This document shows, piece by piece, positions 1 through 14,700 of a DNA stretch of 64,000 bases. Each line of letters opens with the position of its first letter. Positions within the stretch are counted from its first letter, which is position 1. The stretch lies in assembly GCA_029783825.1 (NCBI GenBank), contig JAREIK010002454.1, positions 29,998-93,997 on the forward strand, written 5' to 3'. The notes under the pieces were generated by a model that had not been told where the DNA came from, made no database searches, and saw only the letters and a list, made by a program, of their open reading frames with translations. The stretch is from Sapria himalayana. Taxonomy: Eukaryota > Streptophyta > Magnoliopsida > Malpighiales > Rafflesiaceae. A program made the translations under genes and the position numbers.

Positions 1-2952
1 GCCTTTAGTGATTTATAGTTTTATTTAAAGAATAAAAAACAAAAAATTTAATTTTTGTTTTTTTTTTATTTTTGAAGGTTATAACCTTTGAAAATATAAT
101 AATTTTTAATTTTTTAAATGTGAGTATTATATCTAGTTATAAAAATCTTAATAATTATATATAATGTAAACTCAATATAAATAATTTTATTATAGATTTA
201 TAATAATGATCAATAAATAATTAATAAACTATATTAAATAGAATGATATAATTAAAATATAAATGCAAAATCTAAAATGATATAAAATCAAAATAACATA
301 TTTTAATAAATAATAAATTTTTGTTTTTAAAATTGTGTTTATATTTATAAACTCATATCTTTTTTGATGAAAAATAAATTATTTAAATTATATTTGTCTC
401 ACTAATAATTTATTTTGTAATTAATATTTCTATAAAAATAAACTGATAAATAATTAAAATAAAAATTTAAAATTATACTTAATAAATATTAAAATGAGAT
501 TTATGAATTATATTGAATGTTTACCAGTTTAATGGTTTAAGTATTTAGATTTTATAGTTTAGGAGTTTAGCGATTTATATTTAGGCATTTAGTGGTTATG
601 GTTTTATTTAAACAATGAAATAACAAAAAAAATATTTTGTTTTTTTTTTTCACATTTTCAAATGTTATAACCTTTGAAAATATAATAATTTTAAATTTTT
701 TTAAAATGTGAATACAATATTTAGTAATAATAATCAATTTAATTATTTATAATATAAGCTAAATATAAACAATTTATAGATAGATATGATATCAATTATC
801 AAAAATAAAATTAATATGTTATTATTAATATGATAGATATAAATTAAAATATAATTAAAAAACCTAAAATGATTCAAAAACAATTTAAATTTTATTACTA
901 AATATTAATTTTTGTTTTTTTGTTTTTACTTCTTTTTAAAAGCTTGTATATTTTTTGATGAAAAATAAATTATTTAAATTATATTTGTATCACTCATAAT
1001 TTATTTTGTAATTAATTTTTCAATATATTATTTAAATATATTTAAGGTTTACGAGTTTAAAGGTTTAAGTATTTAGGGGCTTCAGGGTTTAGGAGTTTAG
1101 AGATTTGTCTTTAGGCATTTAATGGTTTATAAGTTTTATTTAAACAATGATATAAAAAAAATTTATTTTTATTATTTTTATCATTTTTGAAGGTTATAAC
1201 CTTTGAAGATATAACAATTTTTAAAATTATTTTATATGTGAATACAATATTTAGTTATGATAATCTTAATAATTATATATCATGTAAATTCAATATAAAC
1301 AATTATATTGATAGATATTATATTAATGATCAAAAAATAAATTAATAAACTATTATTAATAAGAAAGATGTTATTTAAAATATATGGCAAAATGTAAATT
1401 TATTCAAAATCAAAATAAAATATATTACTAAATAATAATTTATTTGATGTTTTGCTTCTTTTAATAAGGTTATTTTTTTTATTAAAAGTTAATTATTTAA
1501 ATTATATTTGTCTCCCTCATAATTTATTTTTAATTTATAATTCAATAAAAATAAACTAATAAATAATTAAAATGAATTTTTAAAACTATAATGAATAAAA
1601 ATTAAATAGAGATTTATTATTTTTTATTCAGGATATACTAGTTTAATGGTTTAAGTATTTAGGTATTTTGGAGTTTAGTGATTTAAGTGTTCAGGCCTTT
1701 AGTGATTTAAAGTTTTTATTTAAAAAATTAAAAAATAAAAAATTTAATTTTTTGATTTTTTTTTTAATTTTTGAAGGTTATAACCTTTGAAATTATAATA
1801 ATTTTTAATTTTAATTAAATGTGAATATAATATTCAGTAATAATAATCTTAATAATTATATATAATGTAAACTCAATATAAATAATTTTATTAATAGATA
1901 TTATAATAATGATCAATAAAAAATTAATAAACTATTATTAATAAGAATTATATAAATTAAAATATAATTGCAAAACAAAAATGATTCAAAATAGAAATAA
2001 AATATATTACTAAATAATAAAATTTTGTTTTTAAAATTTTGCCTCTTTTTATAAGGATATATATTTTTTTTGATGAAAAATAAATTATTTAAATTAGATC
2101 TGTCGCACTAATAATTTATTTTGTAATTAATATTGTTATAAAAATAAAGTGAAAAATAATTAATATAAAAATTTAAATTATACTTAATAAAAATTAAATT
2201 GAGATTGATGATTTTTTATTAATGTACACCTGTTTAATGGTTTAAGTATTTAGAGGTTTTGTCGTTTAGGAATTTAGCAATTTATGTTTTTAGGCATTTA
2301 ATGGTTTATTGGTTTTATTTAAATAATAAAATAACAAAAAAAAATTATAATTTTTCTCATTTTCATAGGTTATAACCATTGAAAATATAATAATATTTAA
2401 AATGTTTTGAAATGTGAAAACAATATTTAGTTATAATAATATAATAATATATATCATATAAATTCAATATAAACAATTTTATTGATAGATAATATAATAA
2501 TGATCAAATTTAAGTTAATAAACTATTAAAAAAAAGATTAATATTAATTAAAAAATATTTACAAACCCCAAATTGATTCAAAATTAAAGGAAAGTATATT
2601 ACTGGATAATAATTTTTAATTTTTAAATTTTTACTTCTTTTATAAGCATATATTTTTTTTGAAAAAAAATAAATTAATTAAAATATATATGTCGCTCACA
2701 TAATTTAATTTGTAATAAATAATTCTATAAAAATAAACTAATAAATAAATAAAATGAATATTTAAAATTATAATAAATAGAAATAAAAATTTGATTTATT
2801 AATTATTAAGTATATAGCAGTTTAATGGTTTATTTATTTAGGCATTATGATGTTTAAACATTTCCTAATTTAATTGTGTATTCATTTTGTGGTATATAGG
2901 TTTTATTAAAAAAATAAAATAATTAAAAATTTATTTTTATTATTTTTTTATT

Positions 2953-2978
2953 TTTTCAAAGGTTATAACCTTTGAAAA
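2953..2978. repeat. Perfect 26 bp palindrome, canonical satellite box
   Basis: TTTTCAAAGGTTA is followed directly by its exact reverse complement, with no spacer. This is the consensus form of the dyad present in most monomers. DNA of this symmetry could be a protein dimer site or could extrude a hairpin or cruciform. The sequence alone shows only the symmetry and its repetition. Confidence 0.9.
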
Positions 2979-4199
2979 TATAATAATATTTAATTTTTTT
3001 TTAATGTGAATACAATATTTAGTTATAATAATCATTATATCCATATATCATATAAATTCAATATAAATAATTTTATTGATAAATATTCTAATAATGATCA
3101 AAAAATAAATTAATAACCTATTATTAATACCATAGATATCAATTAAAATATAATTACAAAACCTAAAATGATTCAGAAGAAAAGCAAAATATATTACTAT
3201 ATAATAATTTTTTGTTTTGAAAATTTTTTTTTTTTAAATGTTTATCAATAATTTTTTGATGAAAAATAATTTATATAAATTATATTTGTCTAACTTAATT
3301 TATTTTGTAATTAATAATTATATATAAATAAACAAATAAATAATTAAAATTATAATGAAAAAAAATGAGATTTATTATTTATTATTTAGGGATACAGGTT
3401 TAATTTTAATTAGATCTATATCACTAATAATTTATATTGTAATTAATATTTTTATAAAATAGATTGATAAATAATTTAAATAAAAATTTAAAATTATCAT
3501 AAATAAAAATTAAAATTAGATTTATGATTTATTATTAATGTATACCAGTTTAATGATTTAAGTATTTAGAGGTTTTGTCGTTTGGAGTTTAGCGATTTAT
3601 GTCTTTAGGCTTTTAGTGGTTTATTGGTTTTATTTAAAAAATAAAATAACAAAAAAAATTTCTATAATTTTTTATCATTTTCATAGGTTATAACATTTGA
3701 AAATATAATAATATTTAAAATTTTTTAAAATTTTAATAAAATATTTTGTTATAATAATTTTAATAATTATTATCATATAAATTTAATATAAATAATTTTA
3801 TTGATAGATATTATAATAATGATCAAAATTTAAATTTATAAACTATTAATATTAAGATAGATATTAATTAAAAAATATTTACAAGACCCAAATTGATTCA
3901 AAATTAAAGTAACTTATATTACATGATAATAATTTTTATATTTTTACTTCTTTTATAAGCTTATATTTTTATTAGATAAGTAATATATTATTTAAATTAT
4001 ATTTCTCCCATTCATAATTTATTTTGTAATATATATTTCTAAATAAATACACTAATAAATAATTAAAATGAATATTTAAAAATACAATAAATAGCAATAA
4101 AAAATAGATTTATTAATTATTAAGTAGTATTTAGTAGTTTAATGGTTTATGTATTTAGGCATTATGGGATTTAGGAGTTTACTGATTTAACTTTATATG

Positions 4200-4207
4200 C
4201 ATTTAGT
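4200..4207 (+). repeat. Left 8 bp target site copy of hAT copy 1 (CATTTAGT)
   Basis: CATTTAGT precedes the element end AGGGCTGCTCACGGG. Related monomers without the element read GCATTTAGTGG through this point (near 7905, 14050 and 51265 in variant forms), so this is the occupied version of that site. The matching right-hand copy is missing because the element's 3' end is deleted. Confidence 0.7.
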
Positions 4208-4559
4208 AGGGCTGCTCACGGGACTCAGAGATTCGCGACCCAACTAGAAGTCTTGTCCCGAAAGAATCGGGACTGAGAAAAATATATTGAATTTGACTTT
4301 TCTCGGCCCATTTTGTCACATATTTTTTCTTTAGGGATGGTTTCGGATCTTAAGCAATAACCATCCCGAGAACCACCAAATATCTACTCACCATCCAATT
4401 CCGACGCACCTATTGCTGTTCCGACAAGTTCTAGGCCACCTCATGCCATTCCCGCCATGTTCAGTTAGGTTCAGCCCTTGTCCGTCGCACTTCTGGATGC
4501 CTCCACCGTGTCTCAGATGCCACCAGCCTTTTGGTTTGTTTTTCTGACGAGAATTAAGT

Positions 4560-4590
4560 GATTATTTATTATTATTATTATTATTATTAT
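4560..4590 (+). repeat. (ATT)n microsatellite in hAT copy 1
   Basis: About nine uninterrupted or nearly uninterrupted ATT units sit in the 5' untranslated part of hAT copy 1. The matching place in copy 2 (31722-31740, minus strand) has only about four units, so the run length changed after the copies separated. Confidence 0.85.
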
Positions 4591-4734
4591 GTGTCTTAGT
4601 CAGTTTTGTTGAGTATTGGTTGTGGTGTTGTGGTTGGGCCGAATGAGTGAGCTGAATGTGTTAGAGTCAGTTTTGTAGAGCTTGCTTGTTTGAAATATTT
4701 ATATGTATTTATGCTTAACATATCATATTAATTA

Positions 4735-6860
4735 ATGGCAATGAAGATGGCACAATCCAGTGGTAAACAAAAAATACAATAAATTGAAGATGATCACATC
4801 TCAAATGATCGAAGTACTGGTAAATCCAATCATCAACTTTTCATGAACCCTACTATTGTTATGGTAGGTTCTTTAATTCCAATTGTAAAAGAAAGTCAAG
4901 GTACATCTGAACCTCTAGCTCATAAAAAGTATAAGTCTATGTGAGGGAAACTTATGAGATATTAGTTGATTCAGAGGGAAATGAAACTAGAAGGGTAGCT
5001 TGTATATGGTGTAGGAAAGAATATTTGGCAAAATGTGATCAAGGTACTTTGGGTTTATGGAAATACTTGATAGGAAATTTCCACATAAAAAGACTTAATA
5101 GAAGCTCACAAAGGTAAAGACAAGTCACAATCTTTGTTGAGTTTCACTAAAGTACTAGTTCAGAAGATAACAAATTAACTTGTTGGTAATTTGATCAACA
5201 ACTAGTTAGGAAGGCTTTGGTGAAACATGATCATAAAAGATGAATTGCCTTTTTGTTTTGTTGAGAGGGATGAGTTTAAAAAGTTTGTGAAGTTAGTGTG
5301 CCTCAATTTAAAACTCCATCTAGGCACCCCATACTAAGGGATTGTTTTTCTTTGTTGTGAAAGGAAAAGAAAAAATTATTATGATAGCATACCTCTCATT
5401 GTTATAAAGTTTCATTGACTACGACACTTTGGACTAGCATTCAAAATTTGTCTTATATAGTTTGGCTGTTCATTCAATTGATTTTCAATGGAATATGCAT
5501 AAAAGGCTATTGAACTTTGTGTAATTAAAATTCACTGTTGAAGTTATTATTAAAATGCTATTGAGTTTTGCATGAATGATGGGGTTTGAAGAAAGTTGAT
5601 CTGAATTACTATTGACAATACAACAAAATAATGGATGTGTAGTTGAACTAATATAAAAAAAAGCTTGTGAAGAAAAGTGTTGTACCTTTGAGGGGCGAGC
5701 ATTTTCATATGAGATGTTGTGCTCATATCCTAAACTTAATTGTCAGAGATGGCATTGCAGTAGTTGAGGGTACTATTCAAAAAATTAGAGGTGTGGTGAA
5801 ATATGTGAGGAGCAGTCCTAAAAGATTAGATATGTTTAAGTTATGTGTTGAAGAAGCAAACTTGACATATGATCTTCATTGCAATTAGATTGTCCTACCA
5901 GATGGAATTCACTTATTTGATGCTACAAAATGATATAAAATATCAAAAGAATTTGATAATGTTGTAGGACAAAAGACAAAAGATTTTTAAAGGAGTTTGG
6001 TTCAAAGATTCCAACTGAGAGAGACTGAACAAACGCCCAAATTTTGGCTCGTTTCTTGAAAACTTTTTATGAGGTAACTTGTAAATTTTCTGGCTCAAAT
6101 ATTTACCTCTAGTGTTTATTTTCCTTAGATTATTTAATTTTTTAAAAAATTGTGCTCTATGAAAATAGTATAGATACAATGGTGTCTGAAATGCGTATGA
6201 ATATGAGGCATAAATTCACAAATATTGGGTTCTCTTCAGTCAACAAATATTATGCTTTTGGTAGCAGTAGTGCTGGATCCTAGATAGAAGCTCAAATATC
6301 TCAAGGTTAAGTACACTTAGCATTATGGAGAGGAATTGGCTAAAAATTTGGTGGAAAAAAGGGTTATAAATGCCTTAAATGAGATGATATATGATTATAA
6401 TGATTTAAATGAAGATGAATCAAAGATATAATTTCTCTTCTACTGTGTTGAAGAAAAATGTTGATTTCTTTGATGGTAGTGATACTTATGTTGATGATTT
6501 TTTTGTTGAATTGGAGAAAGAACAAGAAGTTGCAGCTTTGGAAGTGTTGGATAGGTACTTGGAGGACAAACTTGAAAAAAATAGAATTGATTTTGATCTT
6601 CTAAACTAGTGGAAGGTAAATGAGGTTAGTATCCTTCTTTGGCAAATGTAGCAAGGGATGTATTTTCTATCCAAGCATCTACTGTTTCCTACGAATCTAC
6701 ATATAGCAATGGTGGGAGAACTTTAGATAAATTTAGGAGTTCTTTAACACCTATTATAGCTGAAGTTCTGATATGTCTACAAGATTGGTTGAGAAGCTCA
6801 AACAAACCTATTTAAATTGAAGAATTAGTTCAAGACCTTGATGATAATGAATCAGGTCAG
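4735..6860 (+). pseudogene. hAT transposase pseudogene (RICESLEEPER-like), copy 1
   Basis: Remnant of a BED-finger hAT transposase, the enzyme that excises and reinserts the element. The ATG at 4735 opens MAMKMAQSSGKQ but reaches a TAA at 4780-4782. Recognisable blocks follow in shifting frames: ACIWCRKE of the BED finger (near 4998-5021), MRCCAHILNLIVRDG (about 5708-5752), the central RSSPKRLDMFKLC segment, an LEDKLEKNRIDFDLLN stretch ending in TAG at 6607-6609, and a C-terminal dimerisation region with SYESTYSNGGRTLDKFRSSL and CLQDWLRSSNKP (to about 6815). A further TAG lies at 6318-6320. The BED histidine position reads WKYL, where WKHL is expected. Numerous frameshifts and stops rule out a functional product. 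The end is set at a putative exon end after DDNES and is approximate. Confidence 0.9.
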
Positions 6861-8712
6861 TATACAAATCTTGATAATTTTAATTTCACTTTTACTTCTT
6901 TTATTCATTCAATTTAATAAAAATTTCGTTCAATTACAATTTTCAGAGAGGTCACAAGATCCAAATATTTTTACAACTATAGTTCGCCAACTAAATTTGG
7001 AATGGGTGTATTAAATTTTATAAGGTAATATTTTGTTTTTTTATTACTCTATCATCTTAGAAATTTATGTCTACATGATTAACACGTTTTCATCTTTGGT
7101 TATCCTTCTATAGGTGGAGGAAGAAAAGGGAGGAGTTGTAGAAGAGATAATTAATTTGGGATTTGGATTTTCGTAGCTGTTCCGGGACGGACCTTTGAAA
7201 TGATAATTATCATAGTTGTTATTAGTTGTATTTTTTTTTGTTATATTAAGCTCCCTAATTTTAGCAATTACTAAGTAGTAATTACTGCTACCAATATTTG
7301 CGGTCATCTTTAGATATTCTTTAATATTTTAAGTAATTATTTAAAAAATGTAGTATTGCTATTATGGTTACTTTCACTCGACTGAACAAAGCCAACTTGT
7401 GAAAAAAAAAAGAACCAAATTAAGCACACAACTCGGTCACGTTTATTTAATATTTAATCTTACTAATTATATATCATATAAATTACAATATGAACAAATT
7501 TAATGATAGATATTATAATAATGATCAAAAATTAAATTAATAATCTATTATTAATAAGATTGATATTAATTAAAAAATATTTACAAAACCCAAATTGATT
7601 CAAAATTAAAGTAAAAAATATTACTGGATAATAATTTTATTTTTAAAATTTTACTTCTTTTATAAGCGTATATATTTTTTTGATTAAAAATAAATTATTT
7701 AAATTATATCTGTCGCACTCATAATTTATTTGTAATAAATATTTCTATAAAATAAACTTATAAATAATTAAAATGAATATTTAAAAAAATAATAATTGAA
7801 ACAAACATTAGATTTCTTAATTATTAAGTAGTATATAGTAGTTTAATGGTTTATGTATTTAGGCATTATGGGACTTAGGAGTTTACTGATTTTACTGTGT
7901 ATGCATTTAGTGGTTTATATGTTTTATTTAAAAATTAAAATAACATAATATCTATTTTTATTATTTTTTGATATTTTCAAATGGTTATAACATTTGAAAA
8001 TATAATAATTTTTAAATTTTTTTCAAATGTGAATTCAATATTTAGTTATGAATAACCATTATATTTATATATCATATAAATTCAATATAAACAATTACAT
8101 TGATAAATATTCTAAAAATGAACAAAAATAAATTAATAATCTATTATTAATAAGATAGATATCAATTAAATATAATAAAAAAACCTAAAATGATTCACAA
8201 GAAATCAAAATATATACTATATAATAATTTTTGTTTTGAAATTTTTTTTTATTTTCAAAAGTTTATCCATATTTTTTTGATGAAAATAATTTATATAAAT
8301 TATATTTGTCTAACTTATAATTTATTTTTTATTTAATATTTATATAAAAATAAACAAATAAATATTAAATGAATATTTAAAATTATAATGAAAAAATAAT
8401 ATTGAGATTTATTCTTTATTATTTTGGGTATACCAGTCTAATTTAAATTAGAATGTCACTCTAATAATTTATTTTGTAATTAATATTTCTATAAAATTAA
8501 ACTGATAAATAATTAAAATAAAAATTTAAAATTATACTGAATAAAAATTAAAATGAGATTTATGAATTATTATTAATGTATACAGTTTAATATTTTAAGT
8601 ATTTAAAAGTTTTTTCATGTATGACTTTAGCGATTTATATTTTAGTCATTTAGTGGTTTATAGGTTTTATTTAAACAATGAAATAACGAAAAAAATTATT
8701 TTTGAAATTTTT

Positions 8713-8748
8713 TCACATTTTCAAAGGTTATAACCTTTGAAAATGTGA
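8713..8748. repeat. Perfect 36 bp palindrome, longest form of the satellite box
   Basis: The left half TCACATTTTCAAAGGTTA is followed immediately by its exact reverse complement, ending ...AAATGTGA. This extends the canonical 26 bp dyad by five bases on each side with no mismatch. It is the longest perfect palindrome I found in the array. Confidence 0.95.
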
Positions 8749-11700
8749 TAATTTTAATATTTTTTAAAACTAGGAATACAATATTTAGTAATAATAATCA
8801 TTATAATTATATATAATATAAACTAAATATAAACATTTATATTAATAGATATGATATCAATTATCAAAAATTAAATTAATATGTTATTATTAATATGATT
8901 GATATAAATTAAAATATAATTGAAAAACCTAAAAATATTCAAAATCCAAGTAAAATTTATTATTAAATAATAATTTTTTTTAGTTTTTGCTTCTTTTTAT
9001 AAGCTTATATTTTTTTTGATTAAAAATAAATTATTTAAATTAAATTTATATCACTCATAATTTATTTTGTAATTAATATTTTAATAAATTATTTTAAATT
9101 ATATTTAAGGTTTACTAGTTTAAAGTTTTAACTATTTAGGGGCTTTTGTGTTTAGTAGTTTAGAGGTTTAAGTGTTTAGGCATTTAGTGGTTTATAAGTT
9201 TTATTTAAACAATGATATAACAAAAAATTTATTTTTATTATTTTTTTAATTTTTGAAGGTTATAACCTTTGAAAATATAATAATTTCTAAATTTTTTTCA
9301 AATATAAATATAATATTTAGTTATGATAATCTTTATAATTATAAGTCATTTAAATTCAATATAAATAATTACATTGCTAGATATTATAATTATGATCAAA
9401 AAAAATTTAATAAACTATTATTAATAAGATAGATATTATTTAAAATATATTTGCAAAATCTAAATTTATTCAAAATCAAAGTAAAATATATTACTTAATA
9501 ATACTTTTTTTAATGTTTTGGTTTTTTTATAACTTTATATTTTTGTTATTATAAATAAGTTATTTAAATTAATTTGTCTTACTCATAATTTATTTTGTAA
9601 TTTATAATTCTATAATCATAAACTAATAAATAATTAAAATAATTATTTAAATTTATAATGAATACAAATAAAATTTAGATTTATTATTTATTCTTCAGGA
9701 TATACCTGTTTAATGGATTAAGTATTTAGGTGTTTTTTGGTTCAGGAGTTTAGTGATTTAAGTGTTTAGACCTTTAGTGATTTATAGTTATTATCTAAAG
9801 AATTAAAAAACAAAAAATTTAATTTTTTGAATTTTTTTTAATTTTTGAAGGTTGTAACCTTTGTAAATATAATAATTTTAAATTTTTTTAAATGTGAATA
9901 TAATATTTAGTTATAATAATTCTTATTAATTATATATAATGTAAACTAAATATAAATAATTTTATTATAGATATTATAATAATGATCAATAAATAAATTA
10001 ATAAACTAGTATTAATAAGAATGATATAAATTAAAATATAATTGTAGAATCTAAAATGATTCAAAATCAAAATAAGATATATTACTAAATAATAATTTTT
10101 ATTTAAAAATTTTGCCTCATTTTATAAGCATATATATTTTTTTGATGAAAAATAAATTATTTATAATTATATGTGTCTCACTAATAATTTATTTTGTAAT
10201 TAATATTTCTATAAAAATAAATTGATAAATAATTAAAATGAATATTTAAAATTATAATGAATACTAATAAAAAAGAGATATATGATTTATTATTTAGGGT
10301 ATACCTATTTAATGGTTTATGTTTTTTGTGGTTTTGGGGTTAAGGAGTTTATTGATTTATATGTTTGCACATTTAGGTGTTTATATGTTTTATTTAATCA
10401 AATAAATAACAAAAAATTTATTTTTATGAATTTTCGTGATTTTCAAAGGTTATAACCTTTGAATACAATACTTAGTAATAATAATCTTAATAATTATATT
10501 TGATGTAAATTTAATATAAAAAATTTTATTAATATATATTATTATAATGATAAAAAAAATAAATAAACTATTATTAATAAGATAGATATTAATTAACATA
10601 TATTTGAGAACCCAAAATAATTCAAAATCAATGTAAATTATATTACTAAATAAACTTTTAAATTTTTGAAATTTAGATTATTTTTATAAGCTTTTTTTTT
10701 CATAAAAAAGAATATATTTAAATTACATGTCTCACTCATTATTTATTTTATAATTAATATTTCTATAAAAATAAACTAAAAAATAATTAAAATAAATATT
10801 AAAAATTATAATGATTACAAATAAAAATGAAATTGAGAAATTGATTATTTATTATTTAGGTTATGTAGGTTTAATGGTTTAAGTATTTAGAGGGTTTTGG
10901 GGTTAAAGAATCTAGATATTTAAATGATTAGGCATTTAGTGGTCTATATGTTTTATATAAATAATAAAATAATAAAAAAATTATTTTTGTGATTTTTTAT
11001 CATTTTTGAAGGTTATAACCTTTGAAAATATAATAATTTTTAAATTTTTTTCAAATATAAATATTATATTTAGTTATAATAATTTTAATATTTATAAGAC
11101 ATTTAAATTCAATTAAGTAATTTTATTGATATATATTATAATAATGATCAAAATATAAATTAATAAACTATTATTAATAAGATTGATAGCAATTAAAATA
11201 TAAATGCAAAACCTATAATGATTCAAAATCTAAGTAAAATATATTAATAAATGATATTTTTTGTTTTTAAATTTTTACTTCTTTTTATAATCTTATATTT
11301 ATTTTTGATTAAAAATAAATTATTAAAATTATATTTGTCTCACTCTTTATTTAATATGCAATTAATATATCTATAATAAATAAACTAATAAATAATTAAA
11401 ATGAATATTTAAAATTATAATGAATACAAATTAAAATGAGATTTATGATTTATTATAAATGGTATACCAGTTTAATGGATTGTTAATTTAGAGGTTTTGT
11501 CATTTAGGAGTTTAGCAATTTATGTTTTTAGGCATTTAGTGGTTTATAGTTTTTTTTATATAATAAAAAAATTTTTTTTTTGGTTTTATATGATTTTCAA
11601 AGGTTATAACCTTTGAAAATAAAATAATTTTTAAAATTATTTGAAATGTAAATACCATTTATAATTATATTAATCTTACTAATTATATATCATATAAATT

Positions 11701-14700
11701 CAATATAAACAATTTTAATGATGGATAGTATAATAATGATCAAAAATTAAATTAATAAACTATTATTAATAATATAAATATTAATTAAAATATATTTACA
11801 TAACACAAAATGATTCAAAATCATATCAAAATATATTACTAAATAATAATATTAAATTTTCAAATACTTCCTTCTTTTTATAAGCTTATATTTTTTATTG
11901 ATTACAAATAAATTATTTAAATAATATTTGACTCACTCAAAATTTTTTTTAGAATTAATTTTTATAAATAAATAAACTATAAATAATTAAAATGAATATT
12001 TAAAATTATAATAAATAGAAATAAAAATTAGATTTATTATTTATTAAGTAGTATATAGCTATTAAAAGGTTTATGTATTTAGGGGTTTTGGGGTCTATGA
12101 GCTTACTAATTTAAGTAAGTAAGCATTTAATGATATATAGGTTTTATTTTAAAAATGTAATAACAAAAAATTTATTTTTATTATTTTTTCTCATTTTTTA
12201 AGGTTATAACCTTTGAAAAAATAATAATTTTTAAATTTATTTTCAAAAGTGAATACAATATATATTTATAAAAAACATAATAATTATATATCATATAAAT
12301 TCAATATAAACAATTTTATTGATAGATATTCTAATAATTATCAAAAAAAAATTAAAAATCTATTATGAATAAGATTGATATTACTTAAAATATAATATCA
12401 AAACCTAAAATGATTCAAAAGCAAAACAAAATATATCACTAAATAATAATTATTTGTTTTTAAATTTTTATGATTTTTATAAGCTTATCTATTTTTTAAT
12501 AAAAAATAATTTTTTAAATTATATTCGTAACTCATAATTTATTTTATAATTAATACATATATACAAATAACAAACTAAAAATAAAATGATTTTTTTAATT
12601 TTAATGAAAACAAATAAAATTGAGATTTATTAATTATTATTTAAGGTATACCAGTTTAAAGGATTATCTATATAGGGGTAACGTGATTTTGTAGTTTTGT
12701 GATTTAAGTGTTTAGGCATTTAGTGCTGTATAGGTTTTATTTAAACAATGAAATAACAAAAAAATGTATTTTTTTTATTTTTTCACATGTTCAAAGGTTA
12801 TAATCTTTGAAAATATAAAAATTTTAAAACTTTTTTCAAATTTAAATACAATATTTAGTTATAATAATTATTAAATTTATATATCAGATAAATTCAATAT
12901 AAACATTTTTATTGATAAATATTCTAATAATGATCAAAAGATAAATTAATAATCTATTATTAATAAGATATATATCATTTAAAATATAATTACAAATATT
13001 AAAATGATTTAGAAGCTAAGCAAAATATATTACTATATAATAATTTTATGTTTTGAAATTGTTTTTAAAAATTTATCTATTTTTTTTTGATGATAAATAA
13101 TGTATATAAATTATATTTGTATAATTCATAATTTATTTTGTAATTAATATTTATATAAAAAAATACAAATACATACTTAAAATGATTATTTAAAATTATA
13201 ATGAAGAAAAATGAGTTTTATTATTTATTATTTAGGGTATACTGGTTTAATTTAAATTAGATCTATCTAACTAATAATTTATTTTGTAATTAAAATTTCT
13301 ATATAAATAAAGTGATAAATAATTAAAATAAAAATATAAAATTAAACTGAATAAAAATTAAAATGAAATTTATAATTTATTATTAATGTATACCAGTTTA
13401 ATTGTTTAATTATTTAGATGTTTTGTCATTTAGAAGCTTGGCGATTTGTGTTTTTAGGCATTTAGAGGTTTATAGGCTTTATTTAACCAATAAAATGACA
13501 AAAAAAATTGTAATTTTTTCTAATTTTCATAGGTCATAACCTTTTAAAATATAATAATATTTAACATTTTTTGAAATGTGAATATAATATTTAGTTATAA
13601 TAATATTAATAAAATATATATCATATAAAATATAATATAAACAATTTTATTGATAGATATTATAATAATGATCAAAAATTAAATTAATAATCTATTAATA
13701 ATAAGATAGATATTAATTAAAAAATATTTAAAAGACCGAAATTGATTCAAAATTAAAGTAAAATATATAACTTAATAATAATTTTTAAATTTTTACTTAT
13801 TTTATAAGCGTAAATACTTTTATTGATTAAAATAAATTATTTAAATTATATTTCTCGCACTCATAATTTATTTTGTAAAAAATATTTCTTTAGATATAAA
13901 CTAAAATTAATTAAAATCAATATTTAAAATTATAATAAATAGAAATAAAAATTAGATTTATTAATTATTAAGTAGTATATAGTGGTTTAATGGTTTATGT
14001 ATTTATGCATTACGAGGTTTAGGAGTTTACTGATTTAACTGTGTATGCATTTAGTGGGTATAGGTTTTATTTAATAAATAAATAAACAAAAAATTTATTT
14101 TTATTATTTTTTGATATTTTCTAATGTTATAACCTTTGAAAATATAATAATTTTTAAATTTTTTTCAAAAGTGAATTCAATATTTCGTTATAATAATCAT
14201 TATATTTATATTTCATATAAATTCAACATAAATAATTTTATTGATAAATATTCTAATAATGATCAGAAAATAAATTAATAATCTATTATTAATAAGATAA
14301 ATATCAATTAAAATATAATTACAAAACCTAAAATGATTCATAAGGAAAGAAAAATATTTTACTATATAATAAATTTTTGTTTTGAAATTTTTTCTTCTTT
14401 TTTTACGTTTATCTATATTTTTTGATGAAAAATAATTTATATAAATTATATTTGTCTGACCCAGAATTTATATTGTAATTAATATTTAATAAAAATAAAC
14501 GAATAAATAAATAAAATGAATATTTTAAAGTATAATAAAAAAATAATATTGAGTTTTATTATTTATTATTTAGGGTTTAGCAATTTAAAAGGATTAACTA
14601 TTTAGGGTTTTCGAGATTTCGGAGTTTTTGACTTAAGTATTTAGGCATTTAGTAGTTTATAGGATTTATTTAAACAATGAAATAACAAAAAAATTATATT

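Larger units (their letters stand above)
1..4207 (+). repeat. AT-rich ~600 bp satellite array, forward block 1
   Basis: Tandem monomers recognised by repeated palindrome boxes (core GGTTATAACC or a one-base variant) centred near 81, 667, 1196, 1780, 2372, 2965 and 3690. The spacings are 586, 529, 584, 592, 593 and 725 bases. Between boxes the same ordered segments recur: TTTAGTTATAATAATC, TTGATAGATATTATAATAATGATCA-like, AACCTAAAATGATTCAAA, TTTATTTTGTAATTAATATT, and a closing domain of TTTAGG/TTTAAG words. The last interval is longer because part of the monomer is duplicated. No gene is seen; every frame is short and of the low-complexity composition expected from AT-rich DNA. The block stops exactly where hAT copy 1 begins. 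Confidence 0.95.
4208..7455 (+). mobile_element. hAT DNA transposon copy 1, degenerate and 3'-truncated
   Basis: About 3.25 kb of non-satellite DNA aligns along its length with hAT copy 2 (28464-32167, opposite strand). It begins AGGGCTGCTCACGGGAC, equivalent to the terminal GGTGCTCATGG of copy 2. It carries GC-rich subterminal DNA with repeated CGGGAC words, an (ATT)n run and a broken transposase. It ends within ...AACTCGGTCACG, then passes into satellite at AATCTTACTAATTATATATC. Relative to copy 2 it lacks roughly the last 390 bp of the element, plus the satellite that should follow. The deletion therefore removed the right terminal repeat and target-site copy, and this element cannot be mobilised as a whole. 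The exact right breakpoint is uncertain by about 10 bp. Confidence 0.9.

Noticed and set aside
4735..6860. A functional or domesticated transposase gene
   Set aside because: Both copies have several stops and frameshifts, including stops in the dimerisation region and loss of the BED histidine. No long uninterrupted frame exists.
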